Assembly (NCBI GenBank): GCA_910587785.1
Contig: CAJUOA010000013.1
Span: 1 to 45,417, forward strand
Length of the DNA: 45,417 bases
DNA from: an uncultured Oscillospiraceae bacterium
GTDB lineage: Bacteria; Bacillota; Clostridia; Oscillospirales; Oscillospiraceae
Reading direction: 5' to 3'
Made by a program: the position numbers and the translations under genes. Below the pieces are notes generated by a model that was not told the origin of the DNA, did no database searches, and saw only the letters and a program-made list of their open reading frames with translations. Positions 7,897 to 16,305 of the stretch are shown here, piece by piece (the stretch's first letter is position 1; each line of letters opens with the position of its first letter).

Positions 7897-10845
7897 ATGT
7901 CAGAAAAAATGATCCCCCTCCCCTTCCGGGACCTGATGGTCTGGATCGTGGATGAGTACGGGCGGGAGGGCTCAGTCTTCGGCGTCCGCCGCTCCCGCCG
8001 GGCGGGGGAGAAGCACCTGCCCATCTTCGGAGAGCGGCTGGAGGCCCCCTTCGGCCCCGCCGCGGGGCCCAACACCCAGATGGCCCAGAACATCATCGCC
8101 GGGTACTTCGCCGGGGCCCGGTTCTTTGAGCTCAAGACCGTCCAGAAGATGGACGGCGCGGAGCTTGCCGCCTGCATCAGCCGTCCCTGCATCCTGGCGG
8201 AGGACGAGTGCTACAACTGCGAGTGGTCCACGGAGCTGACTGTCCAGCAGGCATTCGAGGAGTACGTGAAAGCCTGGTGCGCCTGTAAGATCATGGCCCG
8301 GGTCTATGGCCTGGGGGACCCGGAGGGCTTTGTCTTCAACATGTCCGTGGGCTACGACCTGGAGGGCATCCGGGGGGAGAAGATCGACCGCTATCTCAAC
8401 GAGATGATGGACGCCTCCGCCACGCCCGTTTTCCGGGAGTGCCTGGAGGTACTGGAGCGGATATTCCCGGCGGAGCGGGCGTTCATACATAGCATCTCCC
8501 CCCGGGTCTCCCGCAGCGTCACCCTCTCCACCCTCCACGGCTGTCCGCCGGAGGAGATCGAGCGCATCGCCGCCTACCTCCTGACGGAGAAGGGCCTGCA
8601 CACTTTCGTCAAGTGCAATCCCACCCTCCTGGGCTACGAGACCGCCCGCTCCATCCTGGACGGCATGGGCTACGGCTACGTGTCCTTCGACGAGCACCAC
8701 TTCCGGGAGGACTTGCAGTACGCCGGCGCGGTTCCCATGTTCCGCCGCCTGCAAAAGCTGGCAGGGGAGCGGGGGCTGGAGTTCGGCCTGAAGCTCTCCA
8801 ACACCTTCCCCGTGGACGTGAAAAACGGCGAGCTCCCCAGCGGGGAGATGTACATGGCCGGGAAGAGCCTCTTCCCCCTGACGGTGGAGATGGCCCGGCG
8901 GCTGAGCGCGGACTTCGGCGGGCGGCTCCGGCTGAGCTACTCCGGCGGCGCGGACTTCTTCAATATCGACAAGCTCTTCCGGTGCGGCATCTGGCCCATC
9001 ACCATGGCCACCACCGTGCTCAAGCCCGGCGGGTACCAGCGCTTCACCCAGATCGCCGAAAAGCTGGAGGAACTGCCCTTCGCCCCCTTCACCGCCGTGG
9101 ACGTGGAGGGCGTGACGGCGCTGTCCCAGGCGGCGCGGCGGGACCCGGGCCATGTCAAGGCCCTCAAGCCCCTGCCTCCAAGGAAACTCCCAGAAAAGGT
9201 GCCCCTCACCGGCTGCTTTACCGCGCCCTGCCAGGGCGGCTGTCCCATCGGGCAGGACATCCCGGCCTATCTGGAGCTCTGCCGTCAGGGGCGGTACGCC
9301 GATGCCCTCCGGGTCATCCTGGAGAAGAACCCCCTTCCCTTCATCACCGGCACCATCTGCGCCCACCGATGTATGGACAAATGCACCCGGAATTTCTATG
9401 ACCGTTCTGTCCAGATCCGCGCCGCCAAGCTGACGGCGGCGGAGCGGGGCTATGAAGAAGTGCTGGCAGAGCTCAGGCCCGCGCCTCCCGTCCGGGACGG
9501 AAGGCGCGCCGCCATCGCCGGCGGCGGACCCGCGGGCATGGCGGCGGCGTACTTCTGCGCCCGGGCGGGGGTGCCTGTCACCCTCTTTGAGAAGGCGGAT
9601 GCCCTCGGCGGCATCGTCCGGCAGGTGATCCCGGACTTCCGTATCAGCGGCGAGGCCATCGGCAAGGACGCGGCGCTCCTGGACAAGCTGGGGGTGGACG
9701 TGCGGCTGAACACGCCCGCGCCCTCCGTGGAGGAGCTGAAGAAGCAGGGCTATACCCACATCCTCCTGGCCATAGGGGCCTGGAAGCCCGGAGCGCTGGA
9801 CATCCCCGGGAACGTGCGGCCCGTGATCTCCTGGATGCGGGACGTGAAGGCGGGGAAGGCCGCGCCCCTGGGCCACGCGGCGGTCATCGGCGGAGGCAAC
9901 ACGGCCATGGACGCCGCCCGTTTGGCTCTCCGTGCGGGGGCGGAGAGCGTCACCGTGGTCTACCGCCGCACCAAAAAGTACATGCCCGCCGACGCGGAGG
10001 AGCTGGAGCTGGCCCTGGCGGAGGGTGTGGTGTTCCTGGAGCTGGCCGCGCCGGTGGAACAGAGGGACGGGATGCTTCTCTGCAAGAAGATGCGCCTCGG
10101 GGAGCCGGACGCCTCCGGACGCCGCTCCCCCGTGGAGACGGGGGAGATGGTCTCCATCCCCTGCGACACGGTCCTCTCCGCCGTTGGCGAGTTGGTGGAC
10201 CGGGAGGCCCTGTCCGCATACGGCGTGGAGGTTGGGGCGGCGGGCCGTCCCGGCTTCCGGACCAACGTGCCGGGGGTCTTCGCCGCCGGGGACGTCCTGC
10301 GGGGCCCCGCCACGGTGGTGGAGGGCATCGCCGATGCCGCCGCCTTCGCGGAGGAAGTCCTTGGCGAGAAGCACGCCTGTACCTTGCCGGAGAACGCCCT
10401 GCCCTCCCGGGAGACGGCCATCGCCCGCAAGGGCATCCTCTGCCGGTCCGCTGGACGGGAGGGGGAGCGGTGCCTCGCGTGCAGCGTGGTCTGCGAGACC
10501 TGCGCGGACGTGTGCCCCAACCGGGCCAATGTGGCCGTGAAGCTCCCGGACGGCAGGGCGCAGATTCTCCATGTGGACCGGCTGTGCAATGAGTGCGGCA
10601 ACTGCGCCGCCTTCTGCCCCTATGACAGCGCCCCCTACCGGGAGAAGTTCACCTTGTTCCACGACCGGGCCGGGTTCGGCGAGAGCGCAGAAAACCAGGG
10701 CTTTCTGCCCCTGGGAGGGGAAAAAGTCCTGGTCCGTCTTGGGGGACAGGCGGAGGAGATCGACCTGGGCGCGCCCAACGATCTCCCGCCGGACATCGAG
10801 ACGCTGATCCTCACCGTGCTGGGACGCCTCCGGTACCTGCTCTGA
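7897..10845 (+). CDS. ygfK: YgfK-type iron-sulfur flavoprotein (putative selenate reductase subunit)
   Basis: A 982-residue cytosolic oxidoreductase. Residues 1-420 form a dihydroorotate/dihydropyrimidine-dehydrogenase-like barrel. A Cys-rich GltD-type linker follows (CFTAPCQGGCPIGQDIP and CAHRCMDKC). Then come two Rossmann folds: FAD site AIAGGGPAGMAAAY and NAD(P) site AVIGGGNTAMDAARLA. The C-terminus carries two Cys clusters like 4Fe-4S ferredoxin motifs (CLACSVVCETCADVCPN and CNECGNCAAFCPY). The order matches E. coli YgfK. The name 'selenate reductase' is historical; recent work places the gene in anaerobic purine breakdown, where it likely moves electrons between NAD(P)H, flavin and a reduced purine intermediate. 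It sits 19 nt after ssnA. Confidence 0.9.
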   Translation: MSEKMIPLPFRDLMVWIVDEYGREGSVFGVRRSRRAGEKHLPIFGERLEAPFGPAAGPNTQMAQNIIAGYFAGARFFELKTVQKMDGAELAACISRPCILAEDECYNCEWSTELTVQQAFEEYVKAWCACKIMARVYGLGDPEGFVFNMSVGYDLEGIRGEKIDRYLNEMMDASATPVFRECLEVLERIFPAERAFIHSISPRVSRSVTLSTLHGCPPEEIERIAAYLLTEKGLHTFVKCNPTLLGYETARSILDGMGYGYVSFDEHHFREDLQYAGAVPMFRRLQKLAGERGLEFGLKLSNTFPVDVKNGELPSGEMYMAGKSLFPLTVEMARRLSADFGGRLRLSYSGGADFFNIDKLFRCGIWPITMATTVLKPGGYQRFTQIAEKLEELPFAPFTAVDVEGVTALSQAARRDPGHVKALKPLPPRKLPEKVPLTGCFTAPCQGGCPIGQDIPAYLELCRQGRYADALRVILEKNPLPFITGTICAHRCMDKCTRNFYDRSVQIRAAKLTAAERGYEEVLAELRPAPPVRDGRRAAIAGGGPAGMAAAYFCARAGVPVTLFEKADALGGIVRQVIPDFRISGEAIGKDAALLDKLGVDVRLNTPAPSVEELKKQGYTHILLAIGAWKPGALDIPGNVRPVISWMRDVKAGKAAPLGHAAVIGGGNTAMDAARLALRAGAESVTVVYRRTKKYMPADAEELELALAEGVVFLELAAPVEQRDGMLLCKKMRLGEPDASGRRSPVETGEMVSIPCDTVLSAVGELVDREALSAYGVEVGAAGRPGFRTNVPGVFAAGDVLRGPATVVEGIADAAAFAEEVLGEKHACTLPENALPSRETAIARKGILCRSAGREGERCLACSVVCETCADVCPNRANVAVKLPDGRAQILHVDRLCNECGNCAAFCPYDSAPYREKFTLFHDRAGFGESAENQGFLPLGGEKVLVRLGGQAEEIDLGAPNDLPPDIETLILTVLGRLRYLL

Positions 10846-10852
10846 GGGGGCG

Positions 10853-11362
10853 CTACGCCTCCAACAGGACCCCCAGCGCCCGCAGGCCCTCCCGCATCCG
10901 CCGGAACGCCTCCTCGTTGGGGCAGGAGACGGTGTGCAGGTGGATGCCCTCGGTGAGAAGGGACAGGGGCCTCGCGTCGGACTGGGCGGAGCGGGCAACG
11001 AACTGCTGTACGTCATAGCGGCTGCGCAGGTCCAGCTGTCCGGTGAGCTGTCCGTACACCGGGTGCTCCACCACCACGTCCAGCACGGTACAGCCGTGGT
11101 CCACCATGCAGTTGAGCTCCGCCTCCATCTCCGCGGCGGTGTGGCGGCAGGCCACGCGGCGCAGGGGGTCCGCCGTCCGGACGGCGGTGTAGCCCCGGGG
11201 GGTGGCGGTGATGTCCGCCCCGGCGGCACGGAGCAGGGCCACGTCCCCCACCACGCTCTGCCGGCTGACGCCGAAGCGCCGGGCGAGGGCCGTGGCGCTG
11301 ACGGGCTGGGGGGACTGGGCGACGGCGGCGAGGATCGCGCTTCTTCGTTCTGCGGCAGTCAT
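10853..11362 (-). CDS. niaR: NiaR-type transcriptional repressor (HTH + 3H domain)
   Basis: A 169-residue protein. The N-terminal winged helix (HTH_11, about residues 5-60, ALARRFGVSRQSVVGDV) is followed by a 3H domain with characteristic histidines in CRHTAAEMEAEL, VEHPVYGQL and GIHLHT. Family members bind nicotinic acid and a metal ion and repress NAD synthesis or niacin uptake genes. No nad or niaP gene lies in the window, so the targets are elsewhere or the gene is autoregulated. It ends 7 nt from the convergent ygfK stop and is divergent from the HD-domain gene. Confidence 0.85.
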   Translation of the reverse strand: MTAAERRSAILAAVAQSPQPVSATALARRFGVSRQSVVGDVALLRAAGADITATPRGYTAVRTADPLRRVACRHTAAEMEAELNCMVDHGCTVLDVVVEHPVYGQLTGQLDLRSRYDVQQFVARSAQSDARPLSLLTEGIHLHTVSCPNEEAFRRMREGLRALGVLLEA

Positions 11363-11392
11363 GGCATATCGCTCCTTTTTTCAGATACCAGC

Positions 11393-11421
11393 ATTGTAGC
11401 ACATCGGGCTCCCCGCCGCAA
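11393..11421 (-). promoter_or_regulatory. Promoter of the niaR-type gene
   Basis: On the minus strand, TTGCGG (11421-11416), a 17-nt spacer and TACAAT (11398-11393). The spacer/-35 zone overlaps a GC-rich inverted repeat, CCCCGC...GCGGGG (11411-11427), that could serve as an operator. Confidence 0.6.
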
Positions 11422-11459
11422 GCGGGGAAAAATCTTAAAAAATCTTCCACGATTTGCAC

Positions 11460-11488
11460 TTGCATCTCCGAGCCAAAGCCGCTATAAT
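11460..11488 (+). promoter_or_regulatory. Promoter of the HD-domain gene
   Basis: TTGCAT (11460-11465), 17-nt spacer and TATAAT (11483-11488). A second CCCCGC-ACT-GCGGGG inverted repeat (11505-11519) lies between the predicted transcription start and the ribosome binding site. Confidence 0.65.
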
Positions 11489-11538
11489 AGAGTCATCAAA
11501 ATCTGCCCCGCACTGCGGGGACAATGGAGGAACGCTTC

Positions 11539-12060
11539 TTGGATCAGGAATTTCAGACCATCACCGAGGACATCATCACCCACCCCCTCTTTCTCCAGCT
11601 CCGCCAGCTCCAGCACCACGGGGGGGAGAACAACCTCTACGACCACTCCGTGGACACCGCGGCCTGCGCCTACCGCATGGCCCGCCGGTTCCACATGCGG
11701 GAGGACCGGGTCCGGGCGGTGACCCGGGCGGCCCTGCTCCACGACTTCTGCGGCTACGACTGGCGGGGCGGCACCTACAAGCGCTTCATCAGCGGCTACT
11801 CCGGCCTCCACCGCCTCAAGCGGATGCACGCCTTCATCCACGGCCCCCTGGCGGCCCGGCGGGCCCAGCGCCTCTTTGACCTGGATGAGCGCCAGTGCGC
11901 CGCCATCGCCTGCCACATGTTCCCCCTGGCCCACATGCCCAGGAACTCCGAGGCATGGGTGCTCACCCTGGCGGACAAGTGGGTGGCCTCCCGGGAGGTC
12001 AGCGGCGCGGCGGTGTGGTACATCCGCTCCTGGTGCCGCAAGGCGGTCCCTGCCCGGTGA
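11539..12060 (+). CDS. HD-domain hydrolase
   Basis: About 173 residues. I place the start at TTG 11539 because GGAGGAA (11526-11532) is well spaced from it (6 nt), whereas the upstream in-frame ATG at 11524 overlaps that site and has none of its own. The HD-type metal site is visible as YDHSVDTA and LLHDFCGYDW, with a later CHMFPLAHMPRN and a final LADKWVASRE. This pattern is shared by small HD phosphohydrolases of Clostridia; the substrate (nucleotide or other phosphomonoester) is unknown. It is monocistronic, with its own promoter and a strong terminator. Confidence 0.8.
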   Translation: MDQEFQTITEDIITHPLFLQLRQLQHHGGENNLYDHSVDTAACAYRMARRFHMREDRVRAVTRAALLHDFCGYDWRGGTYKRFISGYSGLHRLKRMHAFIHGPLAARRAQRLFDLDERQCAAIACHMFPLAHMPRNSEAWVLTLADKWVASREVSGAAVWYIRSWCRKAVPAR

Positions 12061-12073
12061 CCTGGAGAAAACG

Positions 12074-12119
12074 AAAAAAGCCCCGGCGCGCCCCTGATGG
12101 AGTGCGCCGGGGCTTTTTT
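12074..12119. terminator. Bidirectional intrinsic terminator
   Basis: AAAAAAGCCCCGGCGC (12074-12089) pairs perfectly with 12104-12119, ending in six T on either strand. It lies between the convergent HD-domain gene and the XRE-cupin regulator and can serve both. Confidence 0.92.
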
Positions 12120-12159
12120 CGCTTCCTGGGGGCAAAACTTCACAGGCATGAACAAAATT

Positions 12160-12765
12160 TCAAGATTTCGGACCAGCGCCCCCACAGTCCGCCTCCCCGT
12201 CCTCCAGGAGGGGGTTGGGGTAGTTGATGCTGAGGAGCTCGGCGGTCTTGTTGGTGTGGTTGGCCCAGTTGTGGGGCTGGTTGGAGTGGATCTGGATGCT
12301 GTCGCCGGGGTAGAGGGCGTACTGCCGGTCCTCCAGCCAGAGGGTCACCACCCCGGTGAGCACATAGACAAACTCCTCCCCGGAGTGGACGCACATCTCC
12401 GGCCTCTGCAGGTCGGTGTAGGGCAGGAGGAGGACATGCTTGGGGAGGAAGTTGAAAGCGCCGATCTGACTGCTCAGCACGCTCTCGATGATCTGGGGCC
12501 CCACCACGGTCCGATGGGCGCTGAAGCCGTGGACCACCGGGTCTGAGAGGTCCTCCGCCTGGTCGGAGAAGAAGGTGGCCAGGGGCACGTCCAGGCAGGC
12601 GGCCACCTTGGCCAGGGAGTCGACGGCGATGGAGCTGAGCCCCCGCTCCGCCTGGGAGAGGAAGCCCACGGAGAGGCCCGTCTTGTCGCTGAGGGTCTTC
12701 AAGGTATAGTGCTTGTCCGTGCGCAGGGTCTTGATCTTTGCGCCGATGGTCTGGTTGTGGTCCAT
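12160..12765 (-). CDS. XRE-family regulator with C-terminal cupin sensor
   Basis: A 201-residue protein. An N-terminal HTH_3 domain (residues 8-62, LKTLSDKTGLSVGFLSQAERG) is followed by a double-stranded beta-helix cupin_2 domain (about residues 115-185; HSGEEFVYVLTGVVTLWL and YPGDSIQIHSNQPHNW). This is the PuuR-like architecture, in which the cupin binds a small metabolite. It is divergent from the activase-hypD operon with 186 bp between the starts, so it is the natural candidate regulator of hydroxyproline genes and of the TTCAnnATnnTGAA sites. That assignment is inference; the family is clear. Confidence 0.85.
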   Translation of the reverse strand: MDHNQTIGAKIKTLRTDKHYTLKTLSDKTGLSVGFLSQAERGLSSIAVDSLAKVAACLDVPLATFFSDQAEDLSDPVVHGFSAHRTVVGPQIIESVLSSQIGAFNFLPKHVLLLPYTDLQRPEMCVHSGEEFVYVLTGVVTLWLEDRQYALYPGDSIQIHSNQPHNWANHTNKTAELLSINYPNPLLEDGEADCGGAGPKS

Positions 12766-12794
12766 TGTGGTGCCTCCGTTGATGATTTATAAAC

Positions 12795-12823
12795 AGTATA
12801 CCTGATTTTTCCTCCGCTGTCAA
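12795..12823 (-). promoter_or_regulatory. Promoter of the XRE-cupin gene
   Basis: On the minus strand, perfect TTGACA (12823-12818), 17-nt spacer and TATACT (12800-12795), 30 bp upstream of the ATG. Confidence 0.8.
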
Positions 12824-12845
12824 CGAAGATGGTCCGGCCGCGCGG

Positions 12846-12862
12846 GCCGGAAAAAAACCGGC
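12846..12862. repeat. Inverted repeat between divergent promoters
   Basis: GGCCGG and CCGGCC flank seven A's in the middle of the XRE-cupin / activase intergenic region. It could be a regulator site or an incidental GC-rich hairpin; it is not similar to the TTCAnnATnnTGAA palindrome. Confidence 0.4.
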
Positions 12863-12881
12863 CGCAGGGGGCATTTTGCTG

Positions 12882-12910
12882 TTGACAGGAGGGCGGGGAG
12901 AGAGTACAAT
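12882..12910 (+). promoter_or_regulatory. Promoter of the activase-hypD operon
   Basis: Perfect TTGACA (12882-12887), 17-nt spacer and TACAAT (12905-12910). Predicted transcription start near 12917, just upstream of the palindrome at 12923-12938. Confidence 0.8.
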
Positions 12911-12922
12911 AATGACAGAGAA

Positions 12923-12938
12923 TTTCACCATCGTGAAA
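12923..12938. promoter_or_regulatory. Candidate operator, palindrome copy 1
   Basis: TTTCACCATCGTGAAA is an inverted repeat with 6-bp arms and a 4-nt centre. Its core fits TTCAnnATnnTGAA, shared with two sites at the P5C dehydrogenase / M24 peptidase promoters. It lies just downstream of the predicted transcription start and abuts the ribosome binding site AAAAGGAGG, so a bound protein would block elongation or initiation. Confidence 0.6.
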
Positions 12939-12951
12939 AGGAGGCGGCAAC

Positions 12952-13848
12952 ATGGCGGGACCTCTGGTGCTGAACATCCAGAAGTACGCGATCCACGACG
13001 GCGCGGGCATCCGCACCACGGTGTTTTTCAAGGGCTGTCCCCTCTCCTGCCTCTGGTGCCACAACCCGGAGAGCCAGCGGTATCCCCGGGAGCTGATGTT
13101 CCATCAGGACCGGTGCGCCGGCTGCGGGGAATGCGCCCAGGCGTGTCCCAGCGGGGCGGCCATGCCGCCGGACCGGGAGGCCTGCCGCCAGTGCGGGGCC
13201 TGCGTGGACGCCTGCGCCCACGGCGCGCGGGAGTGGGCCGGAGAGCCCTGGGAGGTCCGGGACCTGGTCCGGGCCCTGGAGAAGGACCGGATGTTCTATG
13301 AGCAGTCCGGCGGGGGCGTGACCCTCTCCGGCGGCGAGGTTTTGGCCCAGGACATGGACTATGTAGAGGCCCTCGCCCGGCGGCTGTACGAGGACGGCGT
13401 CAGTGTGGACATCGACACCTGCGGCCATGTGCCCTACGAGCGGTTCCGGCGGGTGCTGCCCTATGCGGACACCTTCCTGTACGACCTCAAGCTCATGGAC
13501 CCGGAGGCCCACCGGAAGTATACCGGCGTGGACAACGCTCTCATCCTGGAGAACCTGAAGCGGCTGAGCGGAGACGGCGGGAAGATCGACATCCGCCTGC
13601 CCCTCATCGCCGGGGTGAACGCGGACGAGGGGCACATCGGCGCGGTTATCGACTTCTTGCGGCGGGAGGACATCCGGCCCCACCGGGTGAACCTCTTGAA
13701 GTACCACGACACGGGCCGGGGCAAGTACCCCCAGCTGGGGCGGACCTACGAGGGGGCCGGTCTCGCCGCCCCTTCGGACGCCTGGCTGGAGCAGGCCCGG
13801 GAGACCTTTCTGCGAAACGGCTTTACAAATACTGAAATAGGAGGCTAA
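12952..13848 (+). CDS. Glycyl-radical enzyme activating enzyme (radical SAM), partner of HypD
   Basis: A 298-residue radical SAM protein that installs the glycyl radical on the enzyme encoded next. The SAM cluster motif CPLSCLWC (CxxxCxxC) appears near residue 28, preceded by the family signature HDGAGIRTTVFFKGC. Two additional 4Fe-4S motifs follow (CAGCGECAQACPSG and CRQCGACVDACAHG, residues 53-85), then the SAM-binding TLSGGEV. The extra ferredoxin-like insert is typical of activases for the non-PFL glycyl radical enzymes. The AAAAGGAGG site fixes the ATG. It lies 4 nt before hypD, so the two are co-translated. Confidence 0.92.
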   Translation: MAGPLVLNIQKYAIHDGAGIRTTVFFKGCPLSCLWCHNPESQRYPRELMFHQDRCAGCGECAQACPSGAAMPPDREACRQCGACVDACAHGAREWAGEPWEVRDLVRALEKDRMFYEQSGGGVTLSGGEVLAQDMDYVEALARRLYEDGVSVDIDTCGHVPYERFRRVLPYADTFLYDLKLMDPEAHRKYTGVDNALILENLKRLSGDGGKIDIRLPLIAGVNADEGHIGAVIDFLRREDIRPHRVNLLKYHDTGRGKYPQLGRTYEGAGLAAPSDAWLEQARETFLRNGFTNTEIGG

Positions 13849-13852
13849 AGAC

Positions 13853-16240
13853 ATGGCGGAACGTCAGGAGCGGGGCATGAACGAGCGTATCCAGCGCCTG
13901 CGCAGGCAGAGCACGGAGACGCAGCCCCATATCGACATGGAGCGGGCGGTGCTGGAGACGGAGGCCTATCAGATGTATGAGGGCAAAGTCTCCGTGCCGG
14001 AGCTGCGGGCGCTGACCCTCAAGCACATCTTCTCTCACAAGACCCTTTACATCGGAGACGGCGAGCTGATCGTGGGCGAGAAGGGGGCCTCCCCCCAGGC
14101 CGCGCCCACCTTCCCGGAGCTGTGCTGCCACACCCTGGAGGACATGCACAACATGAACGACCGGAAGGTGGTCAATTTCACCGTCACGGAGGCGGACCTC
14201 AAGACCCAGGAGGAGACCGTCATCCCCTACTGGACCGGCCGGTCCATGCGGGAGCGCATCCTGGGGAGCATGACCGGGGAGTGGAAGGAGGCCTACGCCG
14301 CCGGAATCTTCACCGAGTTCATGGAGCAGCGGGGTCCGGGCCACACCGTGGGGTCCGTGAAGCTCTATGAGAAGGGCTACCTGGACTACCAGGAGGACAT
14401 CAAGGCGGCTTTGGCGGCCCTGGACTACCAGACCGACCCGGAGGCGCTGAACAGGCGGGACCAGCTCAACGCCATGTCCATCGCCTGCGACGCCATCATG
14501 ATTCTGGGCAAGCGTTACGCAGACCTGGCCCGGGAGATGGCGGCGGAGTGCACCGATGAGAAGCGGAAGGCGGAGCTCCTGCAGATCGCCGCCAACTGCG
14601 ATGTGGTGCCCGCCCACCGCCCCCAGACCTATTGGCAGGCCATCCAGACTTACTGGTTTACACATCTGGCGGTGACCACCGAGCTCAACCCCTGGGACGC
14701 CTACTCCCCCGGCCACTTTGACCAGCACCTGGGCCCGTTCTACGAGCGGGATGTGGAGGCGGGAATCCTCACCCGGGACCAGGCCCTGGAGCTGATGGAG
14801 TGCCTGTGGGTGAAGTTCTACAACCAGCCCGCGCCGCCTAAAGTGGGCGTGACGCTCAAGGAGAGCGGCACCTACACCGACTTTGCCAACATCAACACCG
14901 GCGGCGTCACCCCTGAGGGGGAGGACGGGGTCAACGACGTGTCCTACATCATCCTGGACTGCATGGATGAGCTCCAGCTGGTCCAGCCCAACTCCAACGT
15001 CCAGATCAGCCGGAAGAACCCCCGCCGGTTCCTCAAGCGGGCCTGCGAGATCGCCCGGAAGGGCTGGGGACAGCCGGCGTTCTACAACACCGAGGCCATC
15101 ATCCAGGAGCTCATGAACGCGGGCAAGAGCCTGGAGGACGCCCGGAAGGGCGGGTGCTCCGGCTGTGTGGAGACCGGGGCCTTCGGCAACGAGGCATACA
15201 TTTTGCAGGGCTATTTCAACCTGCCCAAGGTCTTTGAGATCACCCTCAACAACGGCGTGGACCCCGCCACCGGCAAGCAGCTGGGTCCCAAGACCGGCGA
15301 GGCCAAGGACTTTGAGACCTTCGACCAGCTCTGGGCGGCCTACACGAAGCAGATCGACCACTTCCTGGACATCAAGGTCCGGGGCTCCAACGTCATCGAG
15401 GCCCTGTACGCCAAGTACATGCCCGTGCCGTTTCTGTCCATCCTCACCAATGACTGCATCGCCCGGGGCGAGGACTACAACGCCGGCGGTGCCCGCTACA
15501 ACACCAGCGTGATCCAGGGCGTGGGCACCGGGACCATCGCCGACAGCCTGGCGGCGGTGAAGTACAATGTCTACGACCACAAGAATTTCTCCATGGAGGA
15601 GCTGCTGGAGGCTCTGAAGGACGACTTCCAGGGCCACGACCGCATCCTGCACCTGGTCCGGGATAAGACGCCCAAGTACGGCAACGACGACGACTACGCC
15701 GACGGGCTCATGAAGAAGGTCTTCAACTACTTCGTGGACAACGTCAGCGCCCGGCCCAACATGCGGGGCGGGAGCTACCGGGTGGATATGCTGCCCACCA
15801 CCTGCCACGTCTACTTCGGCGAGGTGATGGGGGCCAGCCCCAACGGCCGTCTGGCCCGAAAGCCCGTGAGCGAGGGCATCTCCCCGGAGAAGGGGGCGGA
15901 CGTAAACGGCCCCACGGCGGTCATCAAGTCCTGCGCGAAGATGGACCACCTCAAAACGGGCGGCACCCTGCTCAACCAGAAGTTCACCCCCGCCGTGGTG
16001 GCCGGGGAGAACGGTTTGGACCACATGGCGGACCTGGTGCGCACCTACTTCGACATGGACGGGCACCACATCCAGTTCAACGTGGTGGGCCGGGACACCC
16101 TCCTGGCCGCCCAGAAGAACCCCGAGGAGTACCGGGACCTGATCGTCCGGGTGGCGGGGTACAGCGACTACTTCCGCAACCTGGATAAGGCCCTCCAGGA
16201 TGAGATCATCGAGCGGACGGAGCAGAGCTTCGCCTGCTGA
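13853..16240 (+). CDS. hypD: Trans-4-hydroxy-L-proline dehydratase (glycyl radical enzyme)
   Basis: A 795-residue glycyl radical enzyme. The radical loop is VRVAGYSD with Gly769, and the thiyl Cys438 and Glu440 lie in SGCVETG. His164 (GPGHTV) and Asp282 (NPWDAYSPG) complete the pocket. All sit four positions after the residues I recall for Clostridioides difficile HypD (His160, Asp278, Cys434, Glu436, Gly765), and stretches such as NPRRFLKRACEIARKGWGQP are near identical to it, which separates it from PFL, choline lyase and diol dehydratases. HypD dehydrates trans-4-hydroxy-L-proline to (S)-1-pyrroline-5-carboxylate. The flanking P5C dehydrogenase and Xaa-Pro-type peptidase support this. It is the second gene of the operon and ends in a strong terminator. 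Confidence 0.93.
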   Translation: MAERQERGMNERIQRLRRQSTETQPHIDMERAVLETEAYQMYEGKVSVPELRALTLKHIFSHKTLYIGDGELIVGEKGASPQAAPTFPELCCHTLEDMHNMNDRKVVNFTVTEADLKTQEETVIPYWTGRSMRERILGSMTGEWKEAYAAGIFTEFMEQRGPGHTVGSVKLYEKGYLDYQEDIKAALAALDYQTDPEALNRRDQLNAMSIACDAIMILGKRYADLAREMAAECTDEKRKAELLQIAANCDVVPAHRPQTYWQAIQTYWFTHLAVTTELNPWDAYSPGHFDQHLGPFYERDVEAGILTRDQALELMECLWVKFYNQPAPPKVGVTLKESGTYTDFANINTGGVTPEGEDGVNDVSYIILDCMDELQLVQPNSNVQISRKNPRRFLKRACEIARKGWGQPAFYNTEAIIQELMNAGKSLEDARKGGCSGCVETGAFGNEAYILQGYFNLPKVFEITLNNGVDPATGKQLGPKTGEAKDFETFDQLWAAYTKQIDHFLDIKVRGSNVIEALYAKYMPVPFLSILTNDCIARGEDYNAGGARYNTSVIQGVGTGTIADSLAAVKYNVYDHKNFSMEELLEALKDDFQGHDRILHLVRDKTPKYGNDDDYADGLMKKVFNYFVDNVSARPNMRGGSYRVDMLPTTCHVYFGEVMGASPNGRLARKPVSEGISPEKGADVNGPTAVIKSCAKMDHLKTGGTLLNQKFTPAVVAGENGLDHMADLVRTYFDMDGHHIQFNVVGRDTLLAAQKNPEEYRDLIVRVAGYSDYFRNLDKALQDEIIERTEQSFAC

Positions 16241-16261
16241 GTCCTCAAAAACGGACAGAAA

Positions 16262-16305
16262 AACGGCGCAGAGAGCTTTTTCTCTGCGCCGTTCTTTGCT
16301 TTTTA
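16262..16305. terminator. Bidirectional intrinsic terminator
   Basis: A 13-bp perfect stem (16262-16274 with 16281-16293) has a GCTTTT loop and a T-rich tail. It separates hypD from the convergent M24 peptidase gene and overlaps the peptidase stop codon. Confidence 0.88.

Noticed and set aside
7897..10845. Dissimilatory selenate reduction
   Set aside because: The common database name for YgfK is not supported by context: no molybdopterin catalytic subunit lies here and the partner is ssnA, so a purine-pathway role is more likely.
7972..11229. Long minus-strand frame opposite ygfK
   Set aside because: Arg/Pro/His/Gly-rich translation of an antisense frame across ygfK and into the niaR-type gene; the real genes have clear family matches.
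13853..16240. Pyruvate formate-lyase, choline trimethylamine-lyase or propanediol dehydratase identity for the glycyl radical enzyme
   Set aside because: The Cys motif is SGCVETG with a nearby HypD-like His/Asp set and near-identical HypD stretches; PFL has adjacent cysteines, and there are no microcompartment or acetyl-CoA genes.
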